Below are positions 1 to 9,335 of a DNA stretch of 64,000 bases, piece by piece. The stretch comes from JBJTUH01 sp044346175 (lineage in GTDB: Bacteria > Cyanobacteriota > Vampirovibrionia > Vampirovibrionales > JAJTHC01). Location of the stretch: the NCBI GenBank assembly GCA_044346175.1, contig JBIIZQ010000007.1:1-64000 (forward strand), written 5' to 3'. The notes beneath the pieces are model-generated. The model was not told the origin of the DNA. It was given only the letters and a program-made list of their open reading frames with translations, and did not search any database. Each line of letters starts with the position of its first letter. The first letter of the stretch is position 1. A program made the position numbers and the translations under genes.

Positions 1-747
1 AGGACCTCCTGGCAGTGCAACGGTATAGGCACTACGTAAACCTACTTGGGGAAGTTCCTGCTTGTGCATCCATGCTTCTTTTTTTTGATGAACATAAGCT
101 TCAGGGAAAAGCTTGCGTCCTGCGTGCATGTGTTGCGTCACTTCGGGGGTCACAATACTACGTCCTAAATCAACCCCCACCACATGGCCACCATGTTCCG
201 TCGCCCCCTTGGCAACGAACTCCATCAAGCTTTTGGCATGAGGTGTCCCGCCTGTAATGACATGAAACGTTTGCCCACGTCGATTTTGCATCGTACCCAG
301 TACGCTACCAATGTCATGTGCAAGCTGTTTCAGTACCATATCAGAAGGATGTTTCCCTGAAGCATACACAACAACACCATTTTGAGCAGGATACAAGGCA
401 CGAAAAATGGCGTTTACATGAGAATCAAGCGTAAAAGCGATATTTTTTTGAGTATCCAACGCATGTAAAACTTTTAAGGCTTCGGGGCTTATACCGCCAG
501 GTAAGTGCTTTTGCAGTGCATGCTCATAAGTATGGGAGGCAGCAAATACATCGCCTAGCTCAGGGGTTTCAAGTCCTTGTTGACGGCTTGTAAGCATTGG
601 AGACACTTGGGAAAGGACTTCAGTAGGGTTCATCCAAGGTTGACCTTGCACGATTTGTCCAAACCGAGAAGACTTTATTTGAAATCCCATAGGTTGTGTG
701 GCAATTGAGAATGCTATGTTCATGCTGATACTACCCCTTGTCATCAT
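1..747 (-). CDS. LOG-family protein (lysine-decarboxylase-like fold), truncated by the left window edge
   Basis: The reading frame stays open on the minus strand from 747 to the window edge (249 codons seen). After an unrecognised N-terminal stretch of about 120 residues comes a Rossmann-like segment (VVVYASGKHPSD, near 125-137). Then follow the family pattern HVITGGTPHAKSLMEFVAKGA (162-182) and HGGHVVGV (185-192). The last visible residues, LPGGP (245-249), fit the start of the LOG signature PGGxGTxxE. Family members are nucleotide 5'-monophosphate phosphoribohydrolases (cytokinin-activating LOG) or related proteins; which one this is cannot be told. I chose the ATGATG at 747 because AAGGGTG lies just upstream; an in-frame ATG at 723 is an alternative. 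The long N-terminal extension is unusual, since LOG proteins are often about 180-220 residues in total. Confidence 0.82.
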   Translation of the reverse strand, partial: MMTRGSISMNIAFSIATQPMGFQIKSSRFGQIVQGQPWMNPTEVLSQVSPMLTSRQQGLETPELGDVFAASHTYEHALQKHLPGGISPEALKVLHALDTQKNIAFTLDSHVNAIFRALYPAQNGVVVYASGKHPSDMVLKQLAHDIGSVLGTMQNRRGQTFHVITGGTPHAKSLMEFVAKGATEHGGHVVGVDLGRSIVTPEVTQHMHAGRKLFPEAYVHQKKEAWMHKQELPQVGLRSAYTVALPGGP

Positions 748-1007
748 CGCTCACCCTTAGGCACACTCAATAACCGAAGCAGGCAAGCAAGTCGGCACAA
801 AAGCTTTTTAAGGAGAGACTGTTGAAGAAACCGTATACCCCAAAGTGTGATAAACGTTTTTACTGCATCAAAAAGGAATCTCTTTTTATTCTAACACAAT
901 TTGAGTAAAAAAGAATATTTTATGTAACAAAGCTAGCCTAACCCTCCTGTGTCAAAAGGGGGGCTATCCATAGCATGGCACAGATTGGAAACAGTGACTA
1001 AAAACTG

Positions 1008-4000
1008 TTAAGTATTTTCACGTTTTTCACGAAGTACTATGAATTTTGAAAACTCTGGGAGTGTGAGCTGACCATCTTGAACCGTGATAGTTTCCTTTGT
1101 TTGCCAACTGACACGATGAGGGTCAGTGCTGGGGCGTTTGTCGTCTACCACAGGACGGTAAACCTCGAAGGTTGTACCTTCTTTAAGAGACCATCCCGTA
1201 AGCGGTAAGCTTGTACCCGCCTGTATGACAGGCTGTTGCAAGACAGCTTGCGGGAAACGCCCAGAAGGGTCTTCACCTATACGATTATCCCAAGAGGGGT
1301 AGGGATTGGAAGGTTCCCCACGATTGATAAGCATCATGACGCTAGGTGTGTTACTTTCGGGCGATGTGGGCCGATAAATTGGTAGTACCTGATGATGGTC
1401 TTCATGCGTGATAAGCGGGTGCTGGTGTCCATTTTTATCCGTGCGTGTGGGAGGGAATCCCCCTCGATTGAAAGCCTCAAAACGAGGGTCATCCCGTAAT
1501 AGGGTGAGAGCTTTTAGCTCGTCTTGATATTGTCCGTAGGCTTTTAATGCCACAGGACTTGTACGAGTATGTAGAAGCGGGGAGCTGTGAGCCACATGAG
1601 TAAATTGTGCAAGGTACTGTGCCTCAAGCTCAGGAATCACAAAGGTCGGTCGGTTTTGAACCCAACGGTTTGCATAGGTTTCAGTACCCGTTTTAGCAAG
1701 CATATCTGCTAAATTGAGGCTAGGTTTACCAGGGTATGCCATTTGTAATGCCTGAATACGAGAGAGCTTATCGAGTGCTGGTACGTAGGCACTATCATGT
1801 AACATACGACTCAATGCTTGTACACCCTCTGGATGCTTCGTCATGGCTGTGAGTAGCGTTTTTTCTTGGTCACTAAGGGCTAAAGATTTCTTGAGTGCTG
1901 GTATCTCTTGCGTAAGGCTTGCCAATTGTACCTCAATAGGAAGCATCCCAAAACGGTCGCCTTCTTTTTCAGCAGCACGAACCATCGCTCGACCTAGAAT
2001 TTCAGGGAGTGCATGCTGGAGTGTTGCTGTATCTACCCCCAGACGTTCTGCAAGACGTGTACTCAGTGACTCCTGAGAAAGTACATCGTCAAGGGCATTA
2101 TTCCATATGGCGGTTGCAGCAGTGGTTGTAGAGGGGCGGGTCATTTGGTAAGCAAGTTGCCCTAATACGGCAATACGTGCTAAATACTGCTGTCGTTGCT
2201 CTGGCGTTAACACTTCATGGATGACATGGGTGAAGGTCGGGTCATAAACACTAAGGGTCTGTGCCATCGTTTCGGGGTCAAGAAGTTTTTCAGGGAATGG
2301 CGTTGGTTGTTTGATGGAGGGATGGGTTAAATGGTCTTTCAAACATTCAGATTCCATCCAAGTAAATGTTTTAATCACCTCAGGCGGTAAATTGGGGATG
2401 GCAAGTAGCCCTGTCTCTAAATTAAACAATTCTTTCAGAGCATTTAATTTATCTTCAGGACTCAAAAGATGGGCATCAAACCTTTGCTTATTGAGCAAAA
2501 GACTCATAAGTTTTTTGTCTTTTGCGTAACTTTCTAGAGTCGCTGTATCTCCTTGAGCCAATACATGGAGGGCTTCCGTAATACGTGCTTTCATGGTATC
2601 GGGCTGTGAAGTAAGAAGGCGATTCATCCAAACCCGTTCCAGTAACTTGGGCGTGAGTGCTTGACCTGAGTGACTTTGCCCTCCAAGTAAGCGTGCAGTA
2701 TCCCCAAGCGCATGACGGGCTGTACGATACTTTTGCTCGTTCATGGTCATAATACCACCTGGCTTGATGAGTTCATCCATGGTGAGGGTCCAATCATGGT
2801 GCGACGTAAAGTTTTGGTTGCCTTGAAGGGTCGCACTTGTAGGATAGTATTGCGTCATGGCATGAAGCTGACTTTGTAACGCCGTTAAGCCCTGACCTAA
2901 TTGGCTGAAAGGCTCTTTGTGCGCTTCATTTTGTTCACCTACCAGACGGGTTAAACGATTCCGCAAAGCGTAATTCACAAACCCCGTCCACACATTGCCC
3001 ATCTTATGCATGACCCCAGTCAAAGGTGCCGATAACCAGCCTTCATTGGTAAACTCTGCAATCACTTCACTTTGAGGGAAAAAGCCGTAAAACCCTTGGG
3101 GATTCGCTTGCGTGGCTGCTTGAGGATGACCTAGAAGGGTCTGCCAAGTATCTGACATTTTTTGACCCATTTCTTCCCATACCTTATGAGATTTTCGACT
3201 ACTGGTACCATCAATAGGAATATCCTGGGTTTCCATGATATCACTCATGGCACCAAAGTCCTTTGCGGCATCCAAACGTGCTTTAAGCACAGGACGCTGA
3301 CTCTGCACAAGGGCTTTTGCTTGCAACAGTATTTCTGGCGAAACCTCTGGAGTCGCTTGTTTTAACAAACGCTGGAGGTCTTTTTGTATCTCAGGCGTAT
3401 TAAGACGTTGAATTAAGAAACCAGGTAACATCTCAGCATTTTGTACGGGAGAGGCTGTGAGCATCCAAGCTTTTTTAGCTTGCGTGAGTGTTTGTTCTAA
3501 GCCATGGCGCATCATGGTATCGACTTGAGCAGGGTCACGAAATCCACCATTGGGTTCATAATAGAGCTGTTGCCTATCAAGCCCCGTAAGCAACTTTAAG
3601 TAAAGAGCCTCACCAAACTGACTCATCATAAGACTTTGACCAATAGGGTCAGCAAGTACGGCTTTTTGAGCAGGTGACAACCCTGAACTATGAAGTGCTT
3701 GGGTAAAAAACTGCTTTAATGCGCCATCAAAGGACACACGACGACCTATGATAGGCAGGTGTTCTAAGAAATCAGTAGATGCACCAAGAGCAAATAGCGA
3801 CTGGCAATTACGTTTCAATACAGGATTCATGAGCGACGCTTTGAACATGAGTGGCGACCCATCCTCATCTTTCAAAGGAAGTGCCTCAATGGGATACTCA
3901 TTAAACAAACGTTGTGATAACTCTGAAGCCATATCTGTAGGAGATTTGGCACCGTGGCTTACCCCTTGAGCGAGGGCTTGATAATGATTAAACACATGGG

Positions 4001-6107
4001 TTGCCAGTGCCTTTTGCGCATCCTGAGAAGCAGGTAAAGGAGGCAAGGGTTGATGATGTTGCCAAGAGCCATCTTGCATGGGGTCAGGAAGACGTTCCGC
4101 ACGAGATAAAGGTTTCATTGCGTTAAGCACATCATCAGGACTGTGCCACGTCGTTTTACCAAGTTGGTGTGCCACAAGTGCATCTGCTAACCACTGGGTT
4201 TGGTCATTGACCAATGTACGTGCATGGAAGTCAAAGGCAGATTGCACATGTTGTTTTACATCAGGATGACTAAGGTTCGGAAGCAAGTTTGGAATCTGCC
4301 CATCCCATTTAAAGCCAGAGTCATCCTGCCCAGGTAAACCGAGTTGCAGATGCCCCCAAGTTGTGACTTTAGAAAGCCACGTTTGTACTTCAGGAGCTTG
4401 GGGGGAGAGATTTCGGATGTTGTCAGGTAATGATAGCACAGGCTCCTTGTGTCCCGTGGGATTGCCTGAAGGCAACTGGATAGCATGAGGATAGTCTGCT
4501 TCATAATCTTTTAACACCTGTTGCACAACTTCAGGAGCGACGGGGATTCTACGACGTTGTACAGGGTCTTCATCAGGCGTATGATGTAACCGCATTTGAC
4601 CATCCGAGGTTTCCTTCGTGGGGTCATACATCTCAAGGAAGGTCATGGCATGAGGATTATAATGATGGTTTTTCTCATGTGCTTTCAAGTAGGGAGCATT
4701 GATAACCTTGAATGCAATGCGATGGGCATCAGGATAGAGCGCTTTGGTATGGGGGTCTGTCCAGCTTGGTAATAACCCTAGCGTGATAGGTTTTGAATGA
4801 CCGTGTGCAGGAAGCTGAAAAGGTGCATGGCTTCCTCCAGAAGGTTTGTCGTATCGAAACCAGTCCCAAAAAGGAGACATCTCTCGCCAATGCAAATTAG
4901 CCATAGCTTCCGTCGATTGTAACCCTTTACCCACAAAGGCAAAGTCAGACACAAGGCTCAAGTTATGGCTAAGCATGAGCCTACCCACATGCTTAAAGAG
5001 TTCATGATTCCCCATTTGAGGACTCATTTGATATAAATCACTGGCATAATAGCCATGGTTTGAAACCGTATCGTTCCCAATAAAGGGTCGCACCAGAATA
5101 TCACCCGCATGGTACGGTAAGGCTACCTTATTGATTAAATGGGTTTGCCACAGCGTTTGAATACGACGTGCTGATAAAAGCCTACTAATTTTCATCAAAG
5201 GCATTTCGGGCAGTGCGTCTTCAGGAAGCCCTGTCACAGGGCGACTAGGAAGCACTTCAGGCGTATTAAAATCATACATCAGGGGGGTACCACGCTGTGA
5301 GGGCAAGAGGGTCTGCTCCATCGCATGAACCACAGGCTGCGTCTCAGGCGTTGCCTCACGACGTAACTTCGTCAGGGCATAGGCAACACGTCGCCCCAGA
5401 ATATTTCCTTGAAGGACATCCACCAAGGTATTACGTTGGAACCAAGCCGAGGGTTGTGCTAAACGAGAAGCGTCCTGTGTGGTCACGAGGCTAAACTGTT
5501 GCTTTTCCATAGGGAGGCTTGAAAGCTTATTACCTCGGAAACTATGATGCACGGCAAAAGCACCGCCATCAAGCAACGTATGTGTCTGCTGTTGGTCATC
5601 TTGGACTTTAAAGCGATAGCCAAGAGTTTTGTTTTTATAAGGATTAAAAACAAGCTCTTTTTGAACCTCAGGAGCCAATGTTTTGGGCAGTATCCAACCA
5701 CGGGGCGTTTCAACCATTTTGACTTCCAAGGGTTGCAACGGCGCATGTTGCTCCTGTGCGTCACTGCGTACAGGGGCAAGCATAAACGCATCCTGCATAT
5801 AATTTGCAGCTTTCGCTTTGAACGGCTGAAGCTCTAACGTGACAGACTGGGCTTTTTTAACCCCTGTTACAGGCAACCAAGGGCGTACCATGTAGTGATG
5901 CGTAGGGTAGTGATGCGTAGGGTCGTAATGCGTGGGTTGGGTGTTTGGCTTAGAAGTTGCTTCACCAAGCGTATCAGGTTGCGTTGTTATCGTATTGCTT
6001 TGCGACGGAGTCACAACGACATCAATGCCCGTAAAGCGTCCCAAAGATTTTTGAACACGTTGATTACTACTTGGTATACCTCGTATATCGACACCGTGAA
6101 CGCGCAT
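1008..6107 (-). CDS. Very large protein with scattered GH13 (alpha-amylase-type) features, function unknown
   Basis: 1699 residues, no signal peptide seen. Residues about 155-185 (LGYRFKVQDD...LLDGGAFAV) resemble the N-terminal beta domain of glycogen-debranching-type enzymes. Residues about 352-392 (YYASDLYQMSPQMG...LSLVSDFAFVG) resemble the early GH13 barrel, with the usual D-x-x-x-N-H of region I altered to DFAFVG. Residues about 600-625 (KWDGQIPNLLPNLSHPDVKQHV) match the GH13 segment before region II. The C-terminus (VMMLINRG near 1600, then LPEFSKFIVLREK) looks like an amylase C-terminal beta sandwich. I could not find the region II G-x-R-x-D nucleophile or a clear region III/IV. Some 900 mostly helical residues between are unrecognised. 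It may be a degenerate, non-catalytic GH13 protein or a GH13 relative with a large insertion. The N-terminus carries short His/Thr/Pro repeats (about 59-72). AGGTAAAG precedes the chosen ATG. Confidence 0.75.
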   Translation of the reverse strand: MRVHGVDIRGIPSSNQRVQKSLGRFTGIDVVVTPSQSNTITTQPDTLGEATSKPNTQPTHYDPTHHYPTHHYMVRPWLPVTGVKKAQSVTLELQPFKAKAANYMQDAFMLAPVRSDAQEQHAPLQPLEVKMVETPRGWILPKTLAPEVQKELVFNPYKNKTLGYRFKVQDDQQQTHTLLDGGAFAVHHSFRGNKLSSLPMEKQQFSLVTTQDASRLAQPSAWFQRNTLVDVLQGNILGRRVAYALTKLRREATPETQPVVHAMEQTLLPSQRGTPLMYDFNTPEVLPSRPVTGLPEDALPEMPLMKISRLLSARRIQTLWQTHLINKVALPYHAGDILVRPFIGNDTVSNHGYYASDLYQMSPQMGNHELFKHVGRLMLSHNLSLVSDFAFVGKGLQSTEAMANLHWREMSPFWDWFRYDKPSGGSHAPFQLPAHGHSKPITLGLLPSWTDPHTKALYPDAHRIAFKVINAPYLKAHEKNHHYNPHAMTFLEMYDPTKETSDGQMRLHHTPDEDPVQRRRIPVAPEVVQQVLKDYEADYPHAIQLPSGNPTGHKEPVLSLPDNIRNLSPQAPEVQTWLSKVTTWGHLQLGLPGQDDSGFKWDGQIPNLLPNLSHPDVKQHVQSAFDFHARTLVNDQTQWLADALVAHQLGKTTWHSPDDVLNAMKPLSRAERLPDPMQDGSWQHHQPLPPLPASQDAQKALATHVFNHYQALAQGVSHGAKSPTDMASELSQRLFNEYPIEALPLKDEDGSPLMFKASLMNPVLKRNCQSLFALGASTDFLEHLPIIGRRVSFDGALKQFFTQALHSSGLSPAQKAVLADPIGQSLMMSQFGEALYLKLLTGLDRQQLYYEPNGGFRDPAQVDTMMRHGLEQTLTQAKKAWMLTASPVQNAEMLPGFLIQRLNTPEIQKDLQRLLKQATPEVSPEILLQAKALVQSQRPVLKARLDAAKDFGAMSDIMETQDIPIDGTSSRKSHKVWEEMGQKMSDTWQTLLGHPQAATQANPQGFYGFFPQSEVIAEFTNEGWLSAPLTGVMHKMGNVWTGFVNYALRNRLTRLVGEQNEAHKEPFSQLGQGLTALQSQLHAMTQYYPTSATLQGNQNFTSHHDWTLTMDELIKPGGIMTMNEQKYRTARHALGDTARLLGGQSHSGQALTPKLLERVWMNRLLTSQPDTMKARITEALHVLAQGDTATLESYAKDKKLMSLLLNKQRFDAHLLSPEDKLNALKELFNLETGLLAIPNLPPEVIKTFTWMESECLKDHLTHPSIKQPTPFPEKLLDPETMAQTLSVYDPTFTHVIHEVLTPEQRQQYLARIAVLGQLAYQMTRPSTTTAATAIWNNALDDVLSQESLSTRLAERLGVDTATLQHALPEILGRAMVRAAEKEGDRFGMLPIEVQLASLTQEIPALKKSLALSDQEKTLLTAMTKHPEGVQALSRMLHDSAYVPALDKLSRIQALQMAYPGKPSLNLADMLAKTGTETYANRWVQNRPTFVIPELEAQYLAQFTHVAHSSPLLHTRTSPVALKAYGQYQDELKALTLLRDDPRFEAFNRGGFPPTRTDKNGHQHPLITHEDHHQVLPIYRPTSPESNTPSVMMLINRGEPSNPYPSWDNRIGEDPSGRFPQAVLQQPVIQAGTSLPLTGWSLKEGTTFEVYRPVVDDKRPSTDPHRVSWQTKETITVQDGQLTLPEFSKFIVLREKRENT

Positions 6108-6246
6108 GACACTTTACCTAACTTACTATCACTAACTGCTAAATCGATTCACACCTGCTTGCCACCAAGCCACTAACCCCTAAACCCACACTTCCTTACG
6201 TTGAACACCAATGGCATACCAGTTAAACACTATGGGTACAGTCTAT

Positions 6247-6288
6247 CCCTAACTATCCATCCCTAACTATCCATCCCTAACTACATGC
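6247..6288. repeat. 14-bp tandem repeat, about 2.7 copies
   Basis: The unit CCCTAACTATCCAT occurs at 6247-6260 and 6261-6274, with a decayed third copy at 6275-6288. It lies in the 370-bp gap (6108-6477) between the divergent 1699-residue gene and flagellin. The rest of that gap holds more CCCTAA-like words and the putative flagellin control region; I see no gene in it. Confidence 0.8.
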
Positions 6289-6364
6289 TTCTAAACCCCT
6301 AATGTTTTCATTTTGCCTTAGATACCCCCCCTCTGTATAAAGGAGTTTTATAAAAAAGGGTAAA

Positions 6365-6396
6365 TGTTTACATTTTGTTACACGAACACCTATTCA
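6365..6396 (+). promoter_or_regulatory. Putative control element upstream of flagellin, shared with 50.4 kb
   Basis: A TGT-N12-ACA half-palindrome (6365-6382) overlaps TTGTTACACGAAC, three variable bases and TATTCA (6375-6396). The same arrangement (19 of 22 bases identical) recurs at 50429-50450. It lies about 80-110 bp before the flagellin start. I did not find a clear sigma-28 promoter (TAAA-N15-GCCGATAA type). The role is inferred only from recurrence and position. Confidence 0.4.
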
Positions 6397-6477
6397 TAAG
6401 CGTTAGTCTGAAGAATACGCTTTGTCCTACGGGGCTATGACTCAATTGGTTTGGACAGATGAAAGAGCTTATGTACG

Positions 6478-7335
6478 ATGCCAATGTATGTGAATTATAA
6501 CGGTTCTGCCTTAATGGCACAGCGTTCGTTCGACACGAACCAGAAAAGCCTCTCAGACTCCTTTGAAAAATTATCCAGTGGCTTTAGAATCAATCGTGCA
6601 GCAGATGATGCTGCTGGTCTTCAGATTTCAGAACGTCTACGTACTCAAATTCGAGGGATGAACAAAGCTCGAGATAATGTACAAGATGCCCTCAATGTCA
6701 TGGGTGTACTTGAGGGGGGATTAACTCAAATTACCGAAAACCTCCAACGTATGCGAGAGCTTACGGTACAGGCTGGTAACGATACCCTTGCCAATACACA
6801 ACGTACCGCCATTGATGCTGAAATGGATCAGTTGCGTGATGATATTACCCGTATTGCAAGTGCCACCTCTTTTAATGGATTAAGTTTATTAAATGGCTCT
6901 GTCACAAACTTTTATATTCAGGTGGGGCCGAACAATAGCACTGCCAACGATATTATCAACCTTGCTACCACCGCAGCCACAAACCCTTTAGCCACCATTA
7001 GTGCCACCTCTCTAGGCATTCAAGCCTTGGATGTCATGACCAATACAGGGGCATTGGCAACAATTGCATTACTGGATACGGCACTGAATACCGTCAACGA
7101 CCGACGCGCCACCATCGGGGCATTGAGTAACCGTCTACAGGGAAGTGTGAATTTCCTAGACCTCACGATCGAAAAAGTCTCTGACTCCGAAAGCCGTATT
7201 CGTAATGTGGATGTGGCACGAGAAACCACGCAACTCTCTCGAAACCAGATTCTTCAACAAGCCTCCTTGAGTGTCCTCCAGCAAGCCAACCAACTGACCG
7301 CAGGCGCTGCTCAGTTACTACGTCCAAGTGGCTAG
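6478..7335 (+). CDS. fliC: Flagellin
   Basis: Structural subunit of the flagellar filament, exported by the flagellar type III apparatus. The 285-residue protein has the conserved N-terminal D0/D1 region (MAQRSFDTNQKSLSDSFEKLSSG, then RINRAADDAAGLQISERL at about 38-55). It also has the conserved C-terminal D1/D0 region (VDVARETTQLSRNQILQQASLSVLQQAN, about 243-270). Only about 80-100 residues lie between, so the variable D2/D3 domains are essentially absent: a minimal flagellin with a smooth filament core. The start at the first ATG gives MPMYVNYNGSALMAQ; AAAGAG lies upstream. It stands alone, with no flagellar operon genes, chaperone FliS or cap FliD in the window. A terminator follows. Confidence 0.97.
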   Translation: MPMYVNYNGSALMAQRSFDTNQKSLSDSFEKLSSGFRINRAADDAAGLQISERLRTQIRGMNKARDNVQDALNVMGVLEGGLTQITENLQRMRELTVQAGNDTLANTQRTAIDAEMDQLRDDITRIASATSFNGLSLLNGSVTNFYIQVGPNNSTANDIINLATTAATNPLATISATSLGIQALDVMTNTGALATIALLDTALNTVNDRRATIGALSNRLQGSVNFLDLTIEKVSDSESRIRNVDVARETTQLSRNQILQQASLSVLQQANQLTAGAAQLLRPSG

Positions 7336-7415
7336 GCTTCCTTTACCCTCGTATTTTAAAAAAGGGTATACAGGGTAGCATTGCCTATCATCTGAATATT
7401 TCCTTCTTATCGATT

Positions 7416-7449
7416 CTCCTGTATCCCTTTACAGGGGGGTGTTTATTTT
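7416..7449 (+). terminator. Rho-independent terminator after flagellin
   Basis: Inverted repeat CTCCTGTA (7416-7423) and TACAGGGG (7430-7437), six-base loop, followed by a T-rich tract (GTGTTTATTTT). It lies about 80 bp past the flagellin stop. Confidence 0.7.
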
Positions 7450-7504
7450 AAATGGTCAAAAAGCCAAACACATAGAGCTTCATTTTGGAGCTTCTTTTCT
7501 TTAC

Positions 7505-7598
7505 CTCGTCCCTGCCGAATACAGGTCATAATCCAGAGAGCATGAAGTATGAGCGAAGGCTAGATATGGATTTTTCAACCGATTTTCATCGGTATGAC
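7505..7598. repeat. Dispersed MITE-like palindromic repeat, copy 1
   Basis: Runs from a CGTC...AATCCAGAGAG left end to the right end ACCGATTTTCATCGGTATGAC. The same ends occur at 9.4, 13.2 and 31.6 kb. The 528-bp gap it sits in (7336-7863) otherwise holds the flagellin terminator and the palindrome at 7635; I see no gene. The short plus-strand frame at 7485-7682 is a by-product of the repeat. Confidence 0.8.
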
Positions 7599-7634
7599 AG
7601 AAATGACCACGACTGTACTTTTAACCATTCACAA

Positions 7635-7664
7635 TACACACGCTCCTGTACAGGAGCGTGTGTA
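7635..7664. other. 30-bp perfect palindrome
   Basis: Fifteen-base arms (TACACACGCTCCTGT and its exact complement) meet at the centre between 7649 and 7650 with no spacer. There is no T-run on either side, so it is a poor terminator. It could be an operator, a cruciform site or an RNA hairpin. It lies about 200 bp before the serine protease gene. Confidence 0.75.
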
Positions 7665-7863
7665 CAGAGTGTTTACAACTAAGCACCAGCCATGGTAAAT
7701 TTTGAAGCATATTATTAAAAGAGGCTCATTGTCATTTTCACAAAGCAATTTTCACAAACTATGGCATCCTAAATCAGTTTCATCAACGACCCTCCCCCCT
7801 TAAAGATTAAGACGTTTTTGAACCTGTTTTGGCGATATACACCCCTCATAGAGCAAAACCCTT

Positions 7864-9306
7864 ATGATAAAGTCTTTACCTCACTACATACTCTTTTTAG
7901 CTATCAGCCTATGGGTGGTTGGGCTACCCTTAAGCTCCCAAGCACAACGCCAAATGTCTGAAGTCACAAGCCTTTACACCCGTTTAGAAAAAGGGGTTGT
8001 TTCCGTCGTGACGGCTGGGCATGGGAGTGGCTTTTTAGTCGATAAGGAAGGTATTATCATCACCAATAACCATGTGGTGAATGATGCTGGCAAAGAAATG
8101 ATGATTCGTTTTGGAGAGGGAAAAGTGGTTACTGGCAAGGTCGTATACCAAGAAAGGCAGTCTGACCTTGCCATTGTGCTTGTCAATCTTGAAAACATCA
8201 AAGACTACACTGTACTTGAGATGTTCACCCCACCTCATCAAGAGCCACTGGTATACCCTGGAGAGAAAATTTTTGCGATTGGCTCGCCAATTAGTTGGAA
8301 AACATTAGAAAAAACGCTCACCGATGGCATTGCAAGTAAACTGACAGATGTCTTTATTATGCATAATGTCAATATCAACCCTGGCAATTCAGGGGGACCC
8401 TTGTTCAACTTTGACGGGCAAGTCATTGGCGTGAATACCTTCATACGACAGAGGCAGTCGGGGCCTGGTGTTTCAGGAAGTATGTCCATACTACTGGCAA
8501 AGCCCATGGTGGAAGCCGTGAAAGCAAAACTCAAGTCAGGAGAACTTGTCAAACCAAGTCCTGAGCTTTTACCTGACTACCCTACAGACATATACCCCTT
8601 AAAAGAGATTTTCGGTACCAATGCGGCGAGTTTAGCTGAACACCCTGAAACCTTTAAACTCAGTGGCGGCGAGTTTGAGGTCATCATTACGACACCTGTT
8701 TCAGGATATAAGCAAAAGCTTCTAGCAGAAGAAAAGCTCCTTGCGGCAAGAAAAAAACGAGCCACAAAAAGAAACTATGCTCTTAGTGATGATGAATACG
8801 CCTCTAAAAATGAAACCCTCTTCGAGGTTTATTCACTAGAGGAACGTACGCCTATTGTGAAAGTCATTGCTATTCCGAAAACAAAATTAACCACAAGCAG
8901 TAAAGTGAATATAGGACTATCTTTTTTACTAGAGGCTGCCACAGGGGTACCTGCCCCAGTGAATACCAAGCGAGAGTACAAAGCTGACTTTGAAAAAATT
9001 ACACTTGTCGATGCTTCAGGCAAAGAAGTTTGCAAACCTGTTTTAAAGGGGAAACAACCCTCCGAGACACTCAACCAGCTTTTATTTACAGACGGTTCAA
9101 CGACAACCATTATTGATAAAACCTATGTGGGTATCTACGAATATATGCCCGAGTGTTTTAGCCATGTTCGTAGTGGTTTAGGGTTTCGTGTAACCCCTGA
9201 AGGCGAGAGCAAGCCTTCTTTTGTCTCCTTGCCTATGAAAACACAGCGGGCAATTCTGCAAGACTTCAAACCCTACTGGCAATACAAACACATCCCCCTA
9301 CCCTAA
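7864..9306 (+). CDS. Secreted trypsin-like serine protease (S1C / HtrA-like), PDZ not evident
   Basis: The 480-residue protein starts with a signal peptide (hydrophobic 8-22, likely cut after SQA near 27), so it should act in the periplasm or outside. The protease domain shows all three catalytic residues: His70 in IIITNNHVV, Asp101 in QSDLAIV and Ser176 in NPGNSGGPL. This is the order and spacing of the HtrA/DegP family. The C-terminal 250 residues do not look like PDZ domains; they are a Lys-rich, probably beta-rich region that I do not recognise. HtrA relatives degrade or refold damaged envelope proteins; the odd C-terminus could give this one another target. The ribosome-binding site is weak. 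It is a single gene, with intergenic repeats on both sides. Confidence 0.92.
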   Translation: MIKSLPHYILFLAISLWVVGLPLSSQAQRQMSEVTSLYTRLEKGVVSVVTAGHGSGFLVDKEGIIITNNHVVNDAGKEMMIRFGEGKVVTGKVVYQERQSDLAIVLVNLENIKDYTVLEMFTPPHQEPLVYPGEKIFAIGSPISWKTLEKTLTDGIASKLTDVFIMHNVNINPGNSGGPLFNFDGQVIGVNTFIRQRQSGPGVSGSMSILLAKPMVEAVKAKLKSGELVKPSPELLPDYPTDIYPLKEIFGTNAASLAEHPETFKLSGGEFEVIITTPVSGYKQKLLAEEKLLAARKKRATKRNYALSDDEYASKNETLFEVYSLEERTPIVKVIAIPKTKLTTSSKVNIGLSFLLEAATGVPAPVNTKREYKADFEKITLVDASGKEVCKPVLKGKQPSETLNQLLFTDGSTTTIIDKTYVGIYEYMPECFSHVRSGLGFRVTPEGESKPSFVSLPMKTQRAILQDFKPYWQYKHIPLP

Positions 9307-9335
9307 GTGGCATGAGATAACGTATAAACCAAAGG

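Noticed and set aside
15..257. 80-codon plus-strand frame
   Set aside because: Antisense to the LOG-family gene, whose protein pattern is clear on the other strand.
935..968. Possible terminator after the 1699-residue gene
   Set aside because: CCCTCC/GGGGGG pairing includes a wobble and no T-run follows on the minus strand.
7485..7682. 65-codon plus-strand frame
   Set aside because: Lies across the dispersed repeat and the 30-bp palindrome, with no ribosome-binding site.
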